Assembly (NCBI RefSeq): GCF_001522545.3
Contig: NC_031770.1
Location: forward strand, 6,909,321 to 6,973,320
Length of the DNA: 64,000 bases
Source of the DNA: Parus major
Taxonomy: Eukaryota > Chordata > Aves > Passeriformes > Paridae
Reading direction: 5' to 3'
Shown one piece after another: positions 37,801 to 50,587 of this stretch (position 1 is its first letter; every line of letters starts with the position of its first letter). The translations under genes were made by a program, and so were the position numbers. The notes beneath the pieces were generated by a model. That model saw only the letters and a program-made list of their open reading frames with translations. It did not search any database and was not told the DNA's origin.

Positions 37801-40618
37801 CTCTGTATTTCTGAATGATTTTTGAAGTACCACAGAAAGATGCAGGAGTTTAAGTGCCTTATTAATCACACTTTATTGCTGCTTTACCCACTGGAAGGAG
37901 GGTGGCCAGAAGTGCCTTGCTGTTCTGGCATTACAGGTTCCCATTTCACTGGAGCTGGGTGTTAACAGTTAATATTTTGATCCAGCTGAAAGCTTTGGGA
38001 GCTTTAGCTGCATGGTGATTCCAGTGATGGATAGATTTGCAATTCTGTTTCGAAAGATTTGGGAGGGGATAGGTTTATGCAAGCCTCATAACTTTATTTT
38101 ATTATTTTTTTTTTAATCAACTATTTTGAGTTCAAATTCAGTCTTTTGGAAGGAAAAAGAATGATGATTGAAAATGTCATGCAAGTCCATTGAGGTGTCC
38201 TAGTGGAAAAATACAGAGAATGAAAGTGATCATCAAGCAGAGTAAGGAAGACATAAGGAAAATGCTACAAGGTGCAATTTCATTAATAAATATCACAGAA
38301 AAAATAATCTTTACTGATAATGAGAAAGTCCATACAGATGTGCTTGCCTTGTTCAAATGCCTCTTTCAAATGTGAAAGAGAAATAGTCAGCACTCTGTTC
38401 CATTTCTGTTCAGAAATTTAATCGGGTTTATTGTTCTTTGCTGTATTCAGGCAGACATTGCAATTGTATCATTAAAGATGTTCAATTCTTTAGCCTCCAC
38501 AAGAGACCCTACCCTACCCCTGATTCATTCTCAGAACTCCCATCTAAACTTTGAATTGATATAAATGTTGTCTCTTAGTCAATATTAAGAAAACTCAAGC
38601 TTTGCTGAACCCTCTGGCAAGGAGGCTAAGACATATAAATTTATTTTTGAACTGTCCTATGGCGGGGAGTTCCACAGCTCAATCTTATGTTATTGGTAAG
38701 ACTGTTGGTTCCAACATGAAAAAAAGGAAAATAAAGTCATAAATAGTTTTTCTCTATGTTAGTCACCTACTCTGTACTTCAATCTCCTTCCATGTTATGC
38801 ATCTTCCTTTCCAACATGTGAGTGCAGCGATGGTTTAAATCAGTGTGAAATGAGCCAGCTGGGACACCCAAAGCAGAGCAGCAGTGCCGTGTGGGCATCA
38901 GCACAGCTGGATTTGCTCTGCCTCATTGCACCTAACCCTGTGTGATGCAGATACAGCCCAAAGTAAATGATCCCTGTGTTTTCAGTCTCTTTTCACGAGG
39001 GGTTTTCTGGGCAGTTCAGCAGTCTTTGAACTCTCTCTAATTCTACAAAATACTTTTGGTGGTACTTGGTGTGCTCATAACCTCGCAGGTCACCCATGCT
39101 GACACCTGTCTGCTGCATTCCCAACTTTTTCCAGAGCTTTCCTGATGGCAGTGATTCCACTTTACAGTTTTACAATATCAAAATACATAGCAAAAGTTAC
39201 AAAATATTTGCTATCTTTAACTCTGGGTTAACTTGATTTTATCAATGTCAGTCCATGAATGTTAATGGAATGCATAATGTGGTCTAAGATTCTTAGATGG
39301 TTTGTTCCTCTACTTTCTCCCCTTTCCTTAAGGCTAAATGTTCTTGCTTTCATATTCTGCTGTGCCCAAAGAGTTGTTTGAAAAAGCTAATACTTGCCTA
39401 TGCTAGGAGGTCAGCATGCACTCACATGAAAATCTGCAAGGGAGGACTGCAAGCAAAGGGAAGATCTTTCTTCAAACTAAAACTTTCTGTAAGATTTAGA
39501 GAAATCTGAAATACAGCAGAAGCCTTTGTCATAGTTTGCTGTATTTCTAGAATGAAAGCTTCCCCAGTTAGGAAGAGGTGAAATTGTGATGTGAGTGAGC
39601 ACAGAACTGCCAAAGAAAAACTGTTTCAAAAATATCATCCCACTTGGTTTTCATAGTGGTTGCATAGGTTCAGCTCCCTTTCTTTTCAAAAGCATAGCAC
39701 ACATCAATTTTCTCTTTCTATATTTAGTTCTGTAATTAAATGTACTTAAAATGTAACAGTCGTGTTTTGGGCTCAGGAGAAAAGTACAGCAAGAGTAACC
39801 AAGTACATGTTTCACATATTTACATCTTTTGCATGTAGGCATTATGATATATTGACTGTTAGTCAGAAAATAGGTTGTTTCAGAGTTTATAATACTGCAG
39901 TTAAATTATCAGACAGCCTTCTTTATGGCAACATGGAGACTTCTTGTGTTAGAGTTGTTTCAGTATTCTAAATACTTTGTAAGTGAGGCAAATGAGGTTA
40001 TTTAAAATGCTGCAAGGCGTATTCCATGAACAAACATATTTTATGGATTTTTCTATTCAGAACCATTAAAAAATGAGAAACAACAGTGTAAAATGTCAAT
40101 ACATAGGTTTGAAGGATTGTTTCTTTGAAGTTGTGAGGTGTTGAGTGCAAACAGATAGTTTGGAAGAATTACCCTTTTAATGATGATTTGTGGCCACTTA
40201 ACAATATGATAAACACAAGGGTTGCATTGGCATGCTGTTATTGATGATGCACGTTAGGAGGGATAGGTCATTTGCTCCATTAGTTACAGCAGCTCTGCAC
40301 TGCTGAGATGACAGAGGAGGGACAGAATGACTGGTTGCTGTGACATGAGAGGACTTCTGAAGAAGCATTTTAGAGGAATTGTGGAGGAGAGGCTTCCTGG
40401 GAGTGGGCCAAGCCACCAAAGCTTCCATTTGTGGTACATCTTTCCTCCTTTCTTTCTCTAACCACTTTTTAAGCCTGCTTCAATTTCTCTTGTCTCCTCT
40501 GAACAGCTAATTCCTGTTAAGTGTACCATGGGTGTTAGTGATCCTGAAGCACTCTAAGATGGGAGAATAACCTTTGTTATCTCCCAGTTCTAAATTTTCA
40601 GATTTTCACAGTGACACA

Positions 40619-40696
40619 TGACCTAGGTAATCTGCAGGAGAAAAGCATTGAGACCATAGAAAAACCTTCTTTGTAGAGACTGCATGACCTAGGTCA
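40619..40696. promoter_or_regulatory. Two everted-repeat nuclear-receptor-like half-site pairs
   Basis: TGACCTAGGTCA at 40685-40696 joins two AGGTCA half-sites back to back with no spacer, inside a 16-base perfect palindrome CATGACCTAGGTCATG. A second copy with one mismatch, TGACCTAGGTAA, lies 66 bases upstream at 40619-40630. AGGTCA is the classic nuclear-receptor half-site. Whether anything binds here is inference. Confidence 0.2.
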
Positions 40697-42453
40697 TGTC
40701 TTCTGCTCTGGTGTCAGGAATAAATGGGGCAAGAATATTGGGAACTGAGCTACTTGTATGTCTCTTGTGCCCCAAAACTTTGCTCAAAGTCTTGCTTGAA
40801 CAAAGTGCCAAAAAGTTTGCAGTACTTTGGAAAGTGAAAATTGACTTAGTCTCTTGGGGAAGCTCCCTCTAACATTTTATATCCTTTAATTCATAACTAA
40901 CAGCTTAGATTTGTGGTGTTCTGCTGTAGGTTTAGCTGATAACTGTTCCACAGTGTCATGAACAAAGCCATATCACCGTTGTGTGTCTGCTTTCCAGCAA
41001 ATTCCATGTGTCTGGACATGCTATGGATAAATTCCCAGTGGGCAGGTATGTCCTTTTCTCCTCTGTCTTTTGGATGGAGGGAAGGAAGAGGAGGAGAGGA
41101 AGGAGCTTCCTATTTGATGCATATAAATACAGGCATAGTAAGCAAATTTAGGTGATTAGAGGTGTAAAATTAAATATTACTCACTACCAATCTAGAAAAC
41201 GAGAATGTCTGCACTGTAGAAATTCCTTCTCTCTAAGGGTGAAAAAAAATGAAAATCCTTCCAGAAAGAACTCCATACAAATGGAGGAACAACCAAAAAA
41301 CCTACCTCACAACCAGATTTCTGAATTGAATGTGAAACTGTCAAAACACATGGGTGGGATCAAGGTAAAATTCAGATTTCAATTTTTTTTTCCCCCTCCA
41401 TGTTCCTGGTGACATGTTTTTCCTGTCTTAAGTCGGGCACTGCATGATTTCTAGTCAGTGACTTCTTCCCTGCATATAAGGAGTAAGAAAATGAGGCTTG
41501 GAGGTACAAGGTAGCGTGAACTAACTTAGGTTATCACATCATGCCTGCCTGTGCAGTATGCCATTGTTTCCCTGAGAAAAATCACATAATTTAATGTGTC
41601 ACTTTTGTTTTTAAGAGTTTTGTACATCCTTCGTGAATAGTTTCAAAATACTGAATCAAAATACTGTTCACTGGAAAACTTAATTACTTATCACTGAAGG
41701 GTATTTTTCAGAGAAATGTAATTTTTCAACTCCCAGCTGTTTCAGCACTGAAGTTGAACATAAAGATTTTTTAATTGTTTTTTGGTTTTTTTTTCAAGAA
41801 AAATGTGTTTTGACTGTTAATGAAAAGGTGGTTGAATCAATTTCTTCAAAGTATATTAAAAAATCAGTTTAGGACATAGCCTGAGAGATGGAAATTTGAG
41901 ACTGTATTGAAACTGAAATAGTCTGAAATAGAAATGCTTTGATTTTAGACAATATTAAAGCTACTACTCTGCATACTCCATCTGCAATAAAAATCTGAGA
42001 GAATTTGTGTAGTATTAATCCGTAAAGTTCAATGTTGCAAGAGCATAGGTTGGTGAAGACATTGCATTAACCTAAATAACTTACTGAATCAGGGACTCAA
42101 ATATGAATTAAAATTAACTCTTGAATTAAAATGGCTAAAAACGAGCAAGGGAAGGGAAGTAGGTGCCTTAGTGTAAACTTTTAAACTCAAAATTTTAATG
42201 TGTTTTTCCCTTTCCCCTTTCTGCCAGTTGCAGCCTGGTATTAAAGTGCAGTGGTTCTGTGGGTCATACACATTCTATTTGTTCAACTTTTCTGAATGTC
42301 ACACCCATTTTTGTACCTAGTGGGTTTTTGCTGTCACTAGGATGTCACATATCCTGTAGTGAGTGACTTTGGCAGTATAAAGGGATGCTCCATATCTAAA
42401 GTGTAAATTTTACACACTACATCACTTTAATCACTAGAAAAACAAAAGACTGC

Positions 42454-42518
42454 TTTTTGTTTGGCTGGTTTTGGTTTTGGTTGGTTGGTTGTTGTTGTTG
42501 TTGGGGTTTTTTGGGAGG
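42454..42518. repeat. G/T-rich simple repeat (GGTT and GTT units)
   Basis: TTGG/GGTT units pass into four GTT units and then G and T runs. This is low-complexity sequence with no element body. Confidence 0.85.
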
Positions 42519-45500
42519 GATTGTTTGGTTTCCTCCAATGTGCAGGAGAGGTTTTCACTCTGGTGTGTTCATGTTTAGCACCAGGAGCCTACAACACCTA
42601 TCCCCACCTTCAGGGATCCTCTTTAGGGGAGATCTGCAGTCACAGGCAGGTCACTGCTTGCTCTCAGTTGGACCATTTCTCTACAGAACTGCAGGAAGTG
42701 TTTCTTTAGGAATAAAAGGAAGGCTTATGTTCTGGTGCAGGCAGATGCTTCCAAGGGTGAGAACTGCAGGCTCCAGCTCTGTTATCTGATGGATTATGGT
42801 ATCAGTGCATTTATCAAGTGCACCACTATATTCTATCCATGTGGTTTCAGTAATGAATCAGCACCTCAGTGCAGATGTTACTGTAACATGTTTGAAATAG
42901 TGGGAGCTCCTTTAGTCAACCTGCCTGTTTGTTTGTATCTGTAGGTTTGTCTTCACAAGAGCACCTTTCCAGAGTCTCAAGAGAAAACAGGACTATTATG
43001 GCCTGCCAGTAACAAAAATGCATTATGGCTCTTCAGAGCAGCCTTACCTTGCTGATACTTCACTAAATCTATCTCAGTGTAATGTGCAGATGTCTTGGGG
43101 TCTATATTTCAGGCAGTCTTCCAGCCTCTACTGTTTAGCATCTTCTCTATCATACTTCAGCTTATTCTTAATCTTATTTCTCTTTTCAAGAACCTCTGAC
43201 ATCTCAATGCCTGAGAGATGTTAAATATAATTTTTATTAGTAAAGTACAAGCAGGCAGTCACATCTCTGTTGTTGTTCCTTGCTCTAGATTCAGTCCTGG
43301 GATGGGACTTGCCTAACTGTGTCAGACTTGATGTCACTCCATCCTCAGCCCTGCCACTGGTGTGTCTGGGTGCTTCAGAGGGGCAGTTCTAGTGCTGAGC
43401 ACCTGGAAAACAGGCAAAGGCCATTCCTAATGATTTGGGAGATCATGTTGAAAATACTTGTGCTTCCTTACTTTTTACTCTTAAATAAAGGAGCAGGGGC
43501 AAGGTATAGACATTATGGTGTCTGACAAACTCCTAATAGTTCTACTAACAATTTGCCAAACCTCACCAACAACAATTTCCATCTCTAAGTTCAGGATTTT
43601 ACTGCTTTTTCCTCTAATTTTAAAGGCTGGTTAATTAAAACACTTGGATAATGCAATGTTATTAATAATTGAACTGTTTGAGAGACCAGTTTTTAAAATA
43701 ATTTTTAGGTCTGGAGATGAACAAAAGTCTTTTTGTGACCAAAGAAATTATTTTCCCCAAACAAAGTGAGATGTAGTAATCTGCTTTAGGCCAGCAAGAG
43801 CCCCATAAAACAGGGTAATCTGAGGTGTGGGAAATGGATATTTCCCTGGTGCCACAGCTTTCCCCTAAACCTCAGGTGAGTTTGTCAGCCTCTTAGTTCC
43901 TCCTGATGTGCCTGTTTTACTTATTTTAGATAATTAAATATTCTTTTGGCTGGATACTTGATATGGAGAGACAGCTGGTGTTTTTTTTCCAGCATTTTGG
44001 AGACCCAGGTTCTCTGTAACAATCTGTCAAGTCATCTCCAAGCTGACTGGAGACATATATGACTGATAAACTGGAGCAGCTTCAACAGGACAGACTGAGT
44101 GAGAGACACCAGCTCCTCAATCAGTTAGGTAGGGAAGTGCTCTTGAGATATGAGGAAAAGGAATTTATCTGTTTTCATCACCTGATACCATATGTGCTCT
44201 TCTGTTGTACTGAGGGAACATTTACAAAGGGAGTATGTGAGGAATAGCTGTGGCTTCTCACCAGGTTTTAGATGTGTTATTTATGTAGCTGAGGTGCCTA
44301 GTCAGTCATAGCAGAAAGCTTTATTTTATGTGTGACAGAAGAGGAAGAAGCACGTATGAGTTGGAAAGAGATGTCAAATAGGTCACCTCTGAAATCAGTC
44401 TGTTTCAATAAACCACCTTATTGATCTACTGTGTTCTGCCCTTAAAGCTGTGCCTGGGGCTGGAAAAAAAGTCTATTTCCTTAGCAAAGTTGGATATAAT
44501 ATGATTGCCTGCTCCACAACAGCTTCTCTTTCTTTGGTTTGCTGAGTTCAGTGCAGAGTCAATCAAGTATGTATAAGGTATTTTTGTTAGATACAGAGTT
44601 TCTCTTTAATCTGGATTTAATTGAAGGCTATTGCATAGTAATGGCACTGTTTTTCTCTCTCACTGGAAGTTAGATTTAAGATGCTAGAAAGCAGTATTCA
44701 CTATCTCTGGTACTTGTTTAGAGTTTCCCTTTGGGCTGAGAAAACGAGGTTTGTAAGAAGAAAGAGTGTGTTCCATATAATGAATCAAATCAGTCTCTAA
44801 GGAATGTTAATGAGTCTAATTACTAAAAATTATGTGATGCTTGATTGTTTTAATAATTTGGGAGGAGCTGGTGTTTTATCATATCTGTAGTAAGCAGTTT
44901 TGATGACATTTTAAAAAACCCTTTTCTTCAGGGAAAGAGTGAATCCAATTTTCGTTTATTCTTTCATTTGCTTTTGGTTTCTTGTAAATATTTTCAGATT
45001 ATTGTCAAAAAATTAAGGCAGGGTTCTGTTTTGGTTATCACAGAATATTAATTCCCTAAGTTATTATTGTACACAGTGAAGATTAGATAGGCTTGGGTAA
45101 AGGGCAGATGTCTTAGAGATATCTGGTGCTTTTTTTATGACATACCCTAGAACCTTTGTTCTGATCTTTTCAAATCACATGGAGAAAATATTGAATCTAG
45201 GTTAGAGTCAGGCAAATAGTTATGACCTTCATTTGAGGCATTAAACTTTTGTTTTGGAACCAAGGTTTTGTCAGGCTGAAGTGTTACAGCTCAAATTCAG
45301 AATGCTGAAGTGCTGAAGTTGAGAATAAGCTAAAGCAAGTACAGGAATACCCTCTACTTTTGGCATAACCCATGTGATAGACACCCAGGATGGCCATTCA
45401 CAAACCCTTTGGAGGAAATGGCCACTCTCAGGGTCTCAGCATTTGAGGTAAAACCTCATCATTCCTCATTGTGGAGTGTTAGAGAGCTGAGACATGGCAA

Positions 45501-46108
45501 TGTCACCAGTTAACCTGATCTGGTGGTTGAGCTGCAGGTTACTGGCTGTGCCTCACAGACTGTGGCCAGGACTGGCACAGTACATGGGAAGCTCTGGGGT
45601 TGGAGGGAGTTCTTACGTGGTGTCCCTTAAAAATGAGAATGTAGCTGATGTACTCACCTGCTTCTCTCTGCCAGTGCATTGTCACCTCATAGCCTCAATT
45701 TCACTGGGTTTCTTTGATCCACTTCCTTTGTGAAATTACTCATTAAAACTCGGAGATGGAATTAGTGATCATGCTTTTTTTGTCTTCGTTCTCTGTTATT
45801 TGATGCCCTAAGAAGTGACACTTATAATAGTTGAGAACTGTTTAACCATTGCATGCCTTCAGTTAGCCTCACAAATAATATCTAACTTTACTTTTCTCAC
45901 TTAGTTGGTCTTTGCCTGGCTGTTTTATTTCATTTCAAAGTGGCAGAGCCAACTTTGTTGATGCTCCTGCACCTGCTTCTAAGGCCAAGCATCTTTTTCT
46001 TTGTCTTCACTTACTGTATATCTTGGTTCTGAACTTAACACCATGAATCAGATGCATAATTGTATCTCATTACTTAAATCACCAATCTCAGTTAGCTACA
46101 GAGGCAGG

Positions 46109-46147
46109 GTGGTTTTGGTTTTTTTGTGGGTTTTTTTTTTTTTTTTG
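46109..46147. repeat. T/G-rich low-complexity tract
   Basis: GTGGTTTTGGTTTTTTTGTG is followed by a run of 16 T. This may be the tail of an old retroposon, but no body was identified. Confidence 0.75.
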
Positions 46148-46728
46148 GCATGACAAGGCCTTTTATTATTAGCCATTATCTAATAAGACAAATCTTGACC
46201 AAATAACCTGAAAAACAGGTGAGCTAAAATTTGCTGAAGGAGCACCCATAAATACAGCTGTGTTAATGCTGTGGGTGGACATGGATGCTGTTTAAAACAG
46301 AACATTGCAGAAGTAAAATTGGTTGCAGGTCTTATGCATTTTGAGAATTTCTCTGCCAAGGTTGCTGTGACTTGTCTTCTGTTCCTTTTCACTTATGAGG
46401 CTGAGTGTTATCCCAGAATTAGAAAAGTCTGCACTTTTCCTTTAGCCTTTTTAGGCTGAAAGGATGTCTGTGTATCCCTACATCATTATGTGTGATATAT
46501 GAATATGAATGTTATATATAACATAAAAGAGATTGTGTCTGATGGATTGATTTTTTTTTTTAAACAGTGTTTTACTAATGTGCCATTTTGAAAAATGAAA
46601 GGTAACTGCTGAAGTATTAAAATACTATTACTTAAAAAAGAATATCCTTTAACACAATGCTACATAAGGATTCTAAACTATCACACCACTGTTATGGAAT
46701 AATAAATTGGCTTGGAAAAAGAGCCAAA

Positions 46729-46900
46729 AAATGGTTTGGGCTGGGAGGGACCTTAATGATCATCTAGTTCCAACCCCCTGCAATCAGCAGGGACATCTGC
46801 TAGTAGATCAGTTGCTCAAACAACCTGTCTCTGAATGCTTCTAGGGATGGGGAAATATCAGTACCTTTGTGTTACAAAACTTCTTTTGGAATGGCTGGTA
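46729..46900 (-). mobile_element. CR1 LINE 3'-end fragment
   Basis: AATGGTTTGGGCTGGGAGGG, then ACCTTAATGATCATCTAGTT and CCAACCCCCTGCAATCAGCA, are a close match to the reverse complement of the standard CR1 3' end. TAGATCAGTTGCTCAAACAA and CTGAATGCTTCTAGGGATGG continue the homology. It ends about 60 bases before the large duplicated segment. Confidence 0.92.
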
Positions 46901-46963
46901 TAGATACAGAGACATATTTTTCCCACAGCTGTGGCAGTCCCAGAGGACTGCAGCATGTTTCCC

Positions 46964-49900
46964 CTCTAATTTTGGCAGTAGCTTTCTCAGTAGACTTTTC
47001 TCCAGAGTTTTTGAAAGATCAAACTCACATTAATATCTGAGCAATGTCTTACAGACATGAAGCACTTACCTTGAAGAGTTGCATGTGCTGTACTACATTT
47101 AGTCCAGGACTGTTTGTTTTACTGTGGTGGTGGTGAAAGTAAAAAATACAGGTATTTTTATGAACAGTATCCTTTCCTTTGAAATGAGATCAGTAGGTGT
47201 GTGTACATCTGTCTGTGAGAGAGCTGTTTATGGAAATGGGGGAATAAAAGGAGCTGGGGAAGTTTCACTCTACAGATGTCATAGCACCGTGTCCTTGTTT
47301 TCCATTAGATTTAGCTGTGGCTGTGAGAATAAATTGTATTTTGATGTTGTGCTTGGCATGTATCTATCCCTAAATATTTTTATTTCGCTTGATGTAAGCA
47401 AAATTGGTTAACTTTTGTATAATTGTTTTAGTCAAACTGTTGTAGATGCTACAGAAGCAGAGAAAGCAGCTTAAAAACCCAAAATATACCTGGAATGGGG
47501 GGAAAACATTCATGAACATTATTGTATGTGCATGCCTGAATATCTACTGTTAGTGGGAGTTAATTTAGATCAGTATTAATTTATATCAGTAAAAATTTTA
47601 GTCAAGGATCTGGCTGAAGGTTTCTAAGTAGGTTAAATTCACTGAAGTCAAGAACAATTCTACCCTGACTTCATAACAAATGGATGGAGTGGTGCTCAGA
47701 AGTTGCTGAAAGATCCTTCTCTTAATGTTTTTATGGTCATTGGGGAATGTGGTGTATTTTCAGGAATTCCCATATGGCTGAAATAATGTCTCCTTCCATG
47801 TTGCAGCTGGACACCCAGCTCTGCAGTGTTTCTTGTAGGGCTCTACATGCTCTGTTGTGTGCCCTGTGGAGATCTAAAAATCCTAAAAGTCTTCCCTTTC
47901 CTCACTCTTGACTTTGGGCCGTGCAGGAATCGTAATGGGAAAGACAGCAGGATGCATAACAGAGATAAATGGATTTGCTGAAATCTCAAAATGGGTTTCA
48001 ACAATTGTGAGTTTTAATCTGCTGCAGTGTGGGAAGGAAATCTATACTTCATTTTTGACTTGGTTGGTGGTTTGAGTTTTTTATTATCTAAGTGGCTGTT
48101 GGTTTCTTCCATTCCTGTTGCCAGGCTCTCCTCCATGAACATGGTGAAGCTGTAGTAAGTGAATTGCTGTGGAGTGAGACACAAATATGAATGGGCTGGT
48201 ATAGCACCATATCTCAGTGATAAATTTGAGGTTTGTATCTTAATGTATATTACCATGCTAAATGAGCTTGAAGATCCCAACTCTGACCAGTAGATAAAAG
48301 GCTTCAAACATTTGCATTGGATTGATGTCTTTCTGTTCATTAGAGGCTTATGCCATGAGCCATTACAAAAATGGAATTATTTCTCCACTGTATAACGAAT
48401 TTTCTACAGATCATTATTGAGGTCAATGGCTTGAATGTTTGAAAAAGTATCTGCAGGGTTATTTGAAAGATCTGTTTCTCTAAGGGACAATTAAGTTAGT
48501 TATTTTTAAAATATTCATGTAACTGTCACTAATGAAATTGGATGATTAAAAAAGGGAATTCAGTGACTGAACACAAAGCTGGAGAAAAGACTACGTTTGT
48601 TGTTGAGATAGACATGAGAAAGAAGCAATAATGAGTAAAAAGCATTGCATTCCCCTCATTCCCCAGTACCTTATAACCATATGATTCATGGTATCATCTA
48701 GAAGCAGCTCTGGCACTTCTCCTCAATCGATGAAAATACTACTGTCCCTTTGTGCACTTGAACATGTCCAGGAGTTGAGTGAGTATTCAGAATAAAATTG
48801 CTTTTCTCTGTGAGGCAGCAGAAAATGGAGGTGATTTTTCACATTAGCACATTTGTGTGTTCCCTGGTGGTAATCTGGGAGTGGGGGATTACATAAAAAC
48901 CTGATTCCTTAGTGCTGTCCTGTCTTTCTTCTCTAAAAGAAAAGCTGTTTGAGTTTTATTTTTTAAAGTGAAGGGGGAAAAAATCACCCCACTAAAGCAG
49001 AGAGTGGTGCTGACCCAGCACAGCAGCATGGTTCATTAACAGAGGCTCAAAGCACTCCCATTTTCATATCAGTTCTCAGTAATATATGGGAACCTGCAAA
49101 AGCAGATAAGATTTATTATTTAATAATATGACCTTATCCTTTCCAGTGGCATATAAAACATATTTGACAAAGCCTTGTTCAGTGTTGACTTTTTTCCTGC
49201 ATGCATAAAAAGCAAACTGAAGTTTTAACTGCATGGAGTAACTTCCTGATATAAAGAATTGTTTTATGGGGAGGGTGAAGATGTTTCTGTGACCACAGAT
49301 TTTTTTTTCTCTACAAAATCTGCCTTTATTTTGAATTATAATTAGTTATTAATGAGCCACATGCAGACTAAAATTAATGTCATCTTTTGTAGACTGCAGT
49401 GCAGTGTTCTCTATAACTCATGAATATTTTTCACCTAATCACAGGAGACTTGAGTTTGGACAGAGCCTCTGCAGCTCTGGAGATTTTTTTCCACTTCCTC
49501 TACTCAAAGCATGGTCACTGGCAGAGGTTGCTAAGCATAATGTTCCTTTGGGATGTGAATATCTTGAAAAATGGGCACCTTGTGACCTTGCTTCCCAAAT
49601 TGTTTGGTGTTTGTCCAGCTTCTCAGTAAGTGTTGTCATACAGGGTAACCAGGGAATTTTTTAATGCAAAGTTTACCTTTTTGGGAAGTGTTAATTTAAG
49701 GTGGGAAGATGATACAGATTTATTAAACAAAGAGAAAGGAGTTTATAAATAACTCTTTACAGCTGAGTAACATCTCCGCTGTAATGATTTATTCTAAGAT
49801 ATGTCCAGATGAAATCAGTAAAAACCCCACTGTCAGCTTTGGTGAGGGCTTGGGTAAGATGAGAAGAGCTTGTGAAGGTAACTATGTCACTGTAGTCTTT

Positions 49901-50586
49901 TGAGAACATGAATTGGAGCACCTACTTCAGCAAGGTGTCATTTAATTTCAAATGTGGGTTTTTCCTCTCTACTGAGGGGGCTGATCCATTTTATTTGTCC
50001 AAGTTGCATTGGAATAAGAAACATGAAATGAGTTCTCCCTGAGAAACTTTGGTTTCATTTGAGCAACCCACACCTTCTCTTCAAGCCTGTGTCAGTGTGT
50101 CACAGATAATTTTTTAGGTGGAATGATCAATGACAAGTTATTTTGTCATGGAACGAGTTAACTGATTTTTGCTGCACAACTTATGAGAACTGAAGACTAA
50201 CAGGAATAATTTCTGTTTAGTAGAATGAATCCTTGAGGTCATTCTCAGGATATCAAAGCAAAGATCTTAATTAGGATAAGTTCCAGGTCTTAAAAAAATT
50301 GATTGTGATAGCTTAGGAAACTGGAAAAGATCTGAAGTGTGCTGCTCTTAGCATTGTTAGAGCTGAAATTTTTGATTGAATTAGAAAAAGAGTTTTAATG
50401 GCTTTTTTTTTTTTTTTTTTTTGTAGGCAGTGCAGATCCTTCTCTACAGTAAGTGTAGCATTTTGGGCTAGAGAGCTTACTGCACTTGCCCCTTAATCTG
50501 TTGGAGCCAGACGGAGAAGTGCACATAATTAAAATAACTCCTGCATTCCTCATTTGCATCAATCCAAGGCTTTCCAGTTACTGTGG
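46964..50586. repeat. Copy A of a 3623-bp direct repeat (probable assembly duplication)
   Basis: Starts CTCTAATTTTGGCAGTAGCT and ends CCAGTTACTGTGG immediately before the single N. It matches copy B (50588-54210) at a constant offset of 3624 bases with no net insertion or deletion. Reading the two side by side I saw one isolated substitution (50358 T against 53982 C), a change beside the poly-T (GC + T20 at 50401-50422 against TAA + T19), and one fully divergent 62-base block. Content is noncoding intron. See the findings for why this is probably contig overlap. Confidence 0.97.
50431..50492. other. Block in copy A that differs from copy B
   Basis: These 62 bases, right after T20-GTAGGCAG, are unrelated to the equally long block in copy B (54055-54116) except for loose similarity in the first 16 bases. 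Identity resumes at TTAATCTGTTGGAGCCAGAC in both. Equal length with different content is odd for natural divergence and suggests bad base calls after a homopolymer or a wrongly filled stretch. Confidence 0.85.
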
Positions 50587-50587
50587 N
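50587..50587. other. Single unknown base (N), contig junction
   Basis: The only non-ACGT base in the window. It sits exactly between the two copies of the direct repeat. In many assemblies a lone N marks a join where the estimated gap was zero or negative, meaning the contigs actually overlap. Confidence 0.95.

Larger units (their letters stand above)
34881..46728 (+). other. MACROD2: MACROD2 intron, long segment without a recognisable gene
   Basis: No coding exon was recognised in nearly 12 kb. The many open frames are short, and none has a motif I know. The minus-strand frame at 34983-35210 reads rather protein-like (a possible relic) but matches no family I can name. Visible structure is limited to T/G-rich tracts (42.46 and 46.11 kb), a paired palindromic motif at 40.62-40.70 kb, and a 16-base palindrome ATGTTATATATAACAT at 46509-46524. 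Confidence 0.6.

Noticed and set aside
50423..50454. Possible 18-base in-frame microexon in copy A: T20-GTAGGCAG acceptor, then TGCAGATCCTTCTCTACA, then GTAAGT donor
   Set aside because: It lies wholly in the 62-base block that is absent from copy B and is probably unreliable sequence. No known MACROD2 peptide matches.
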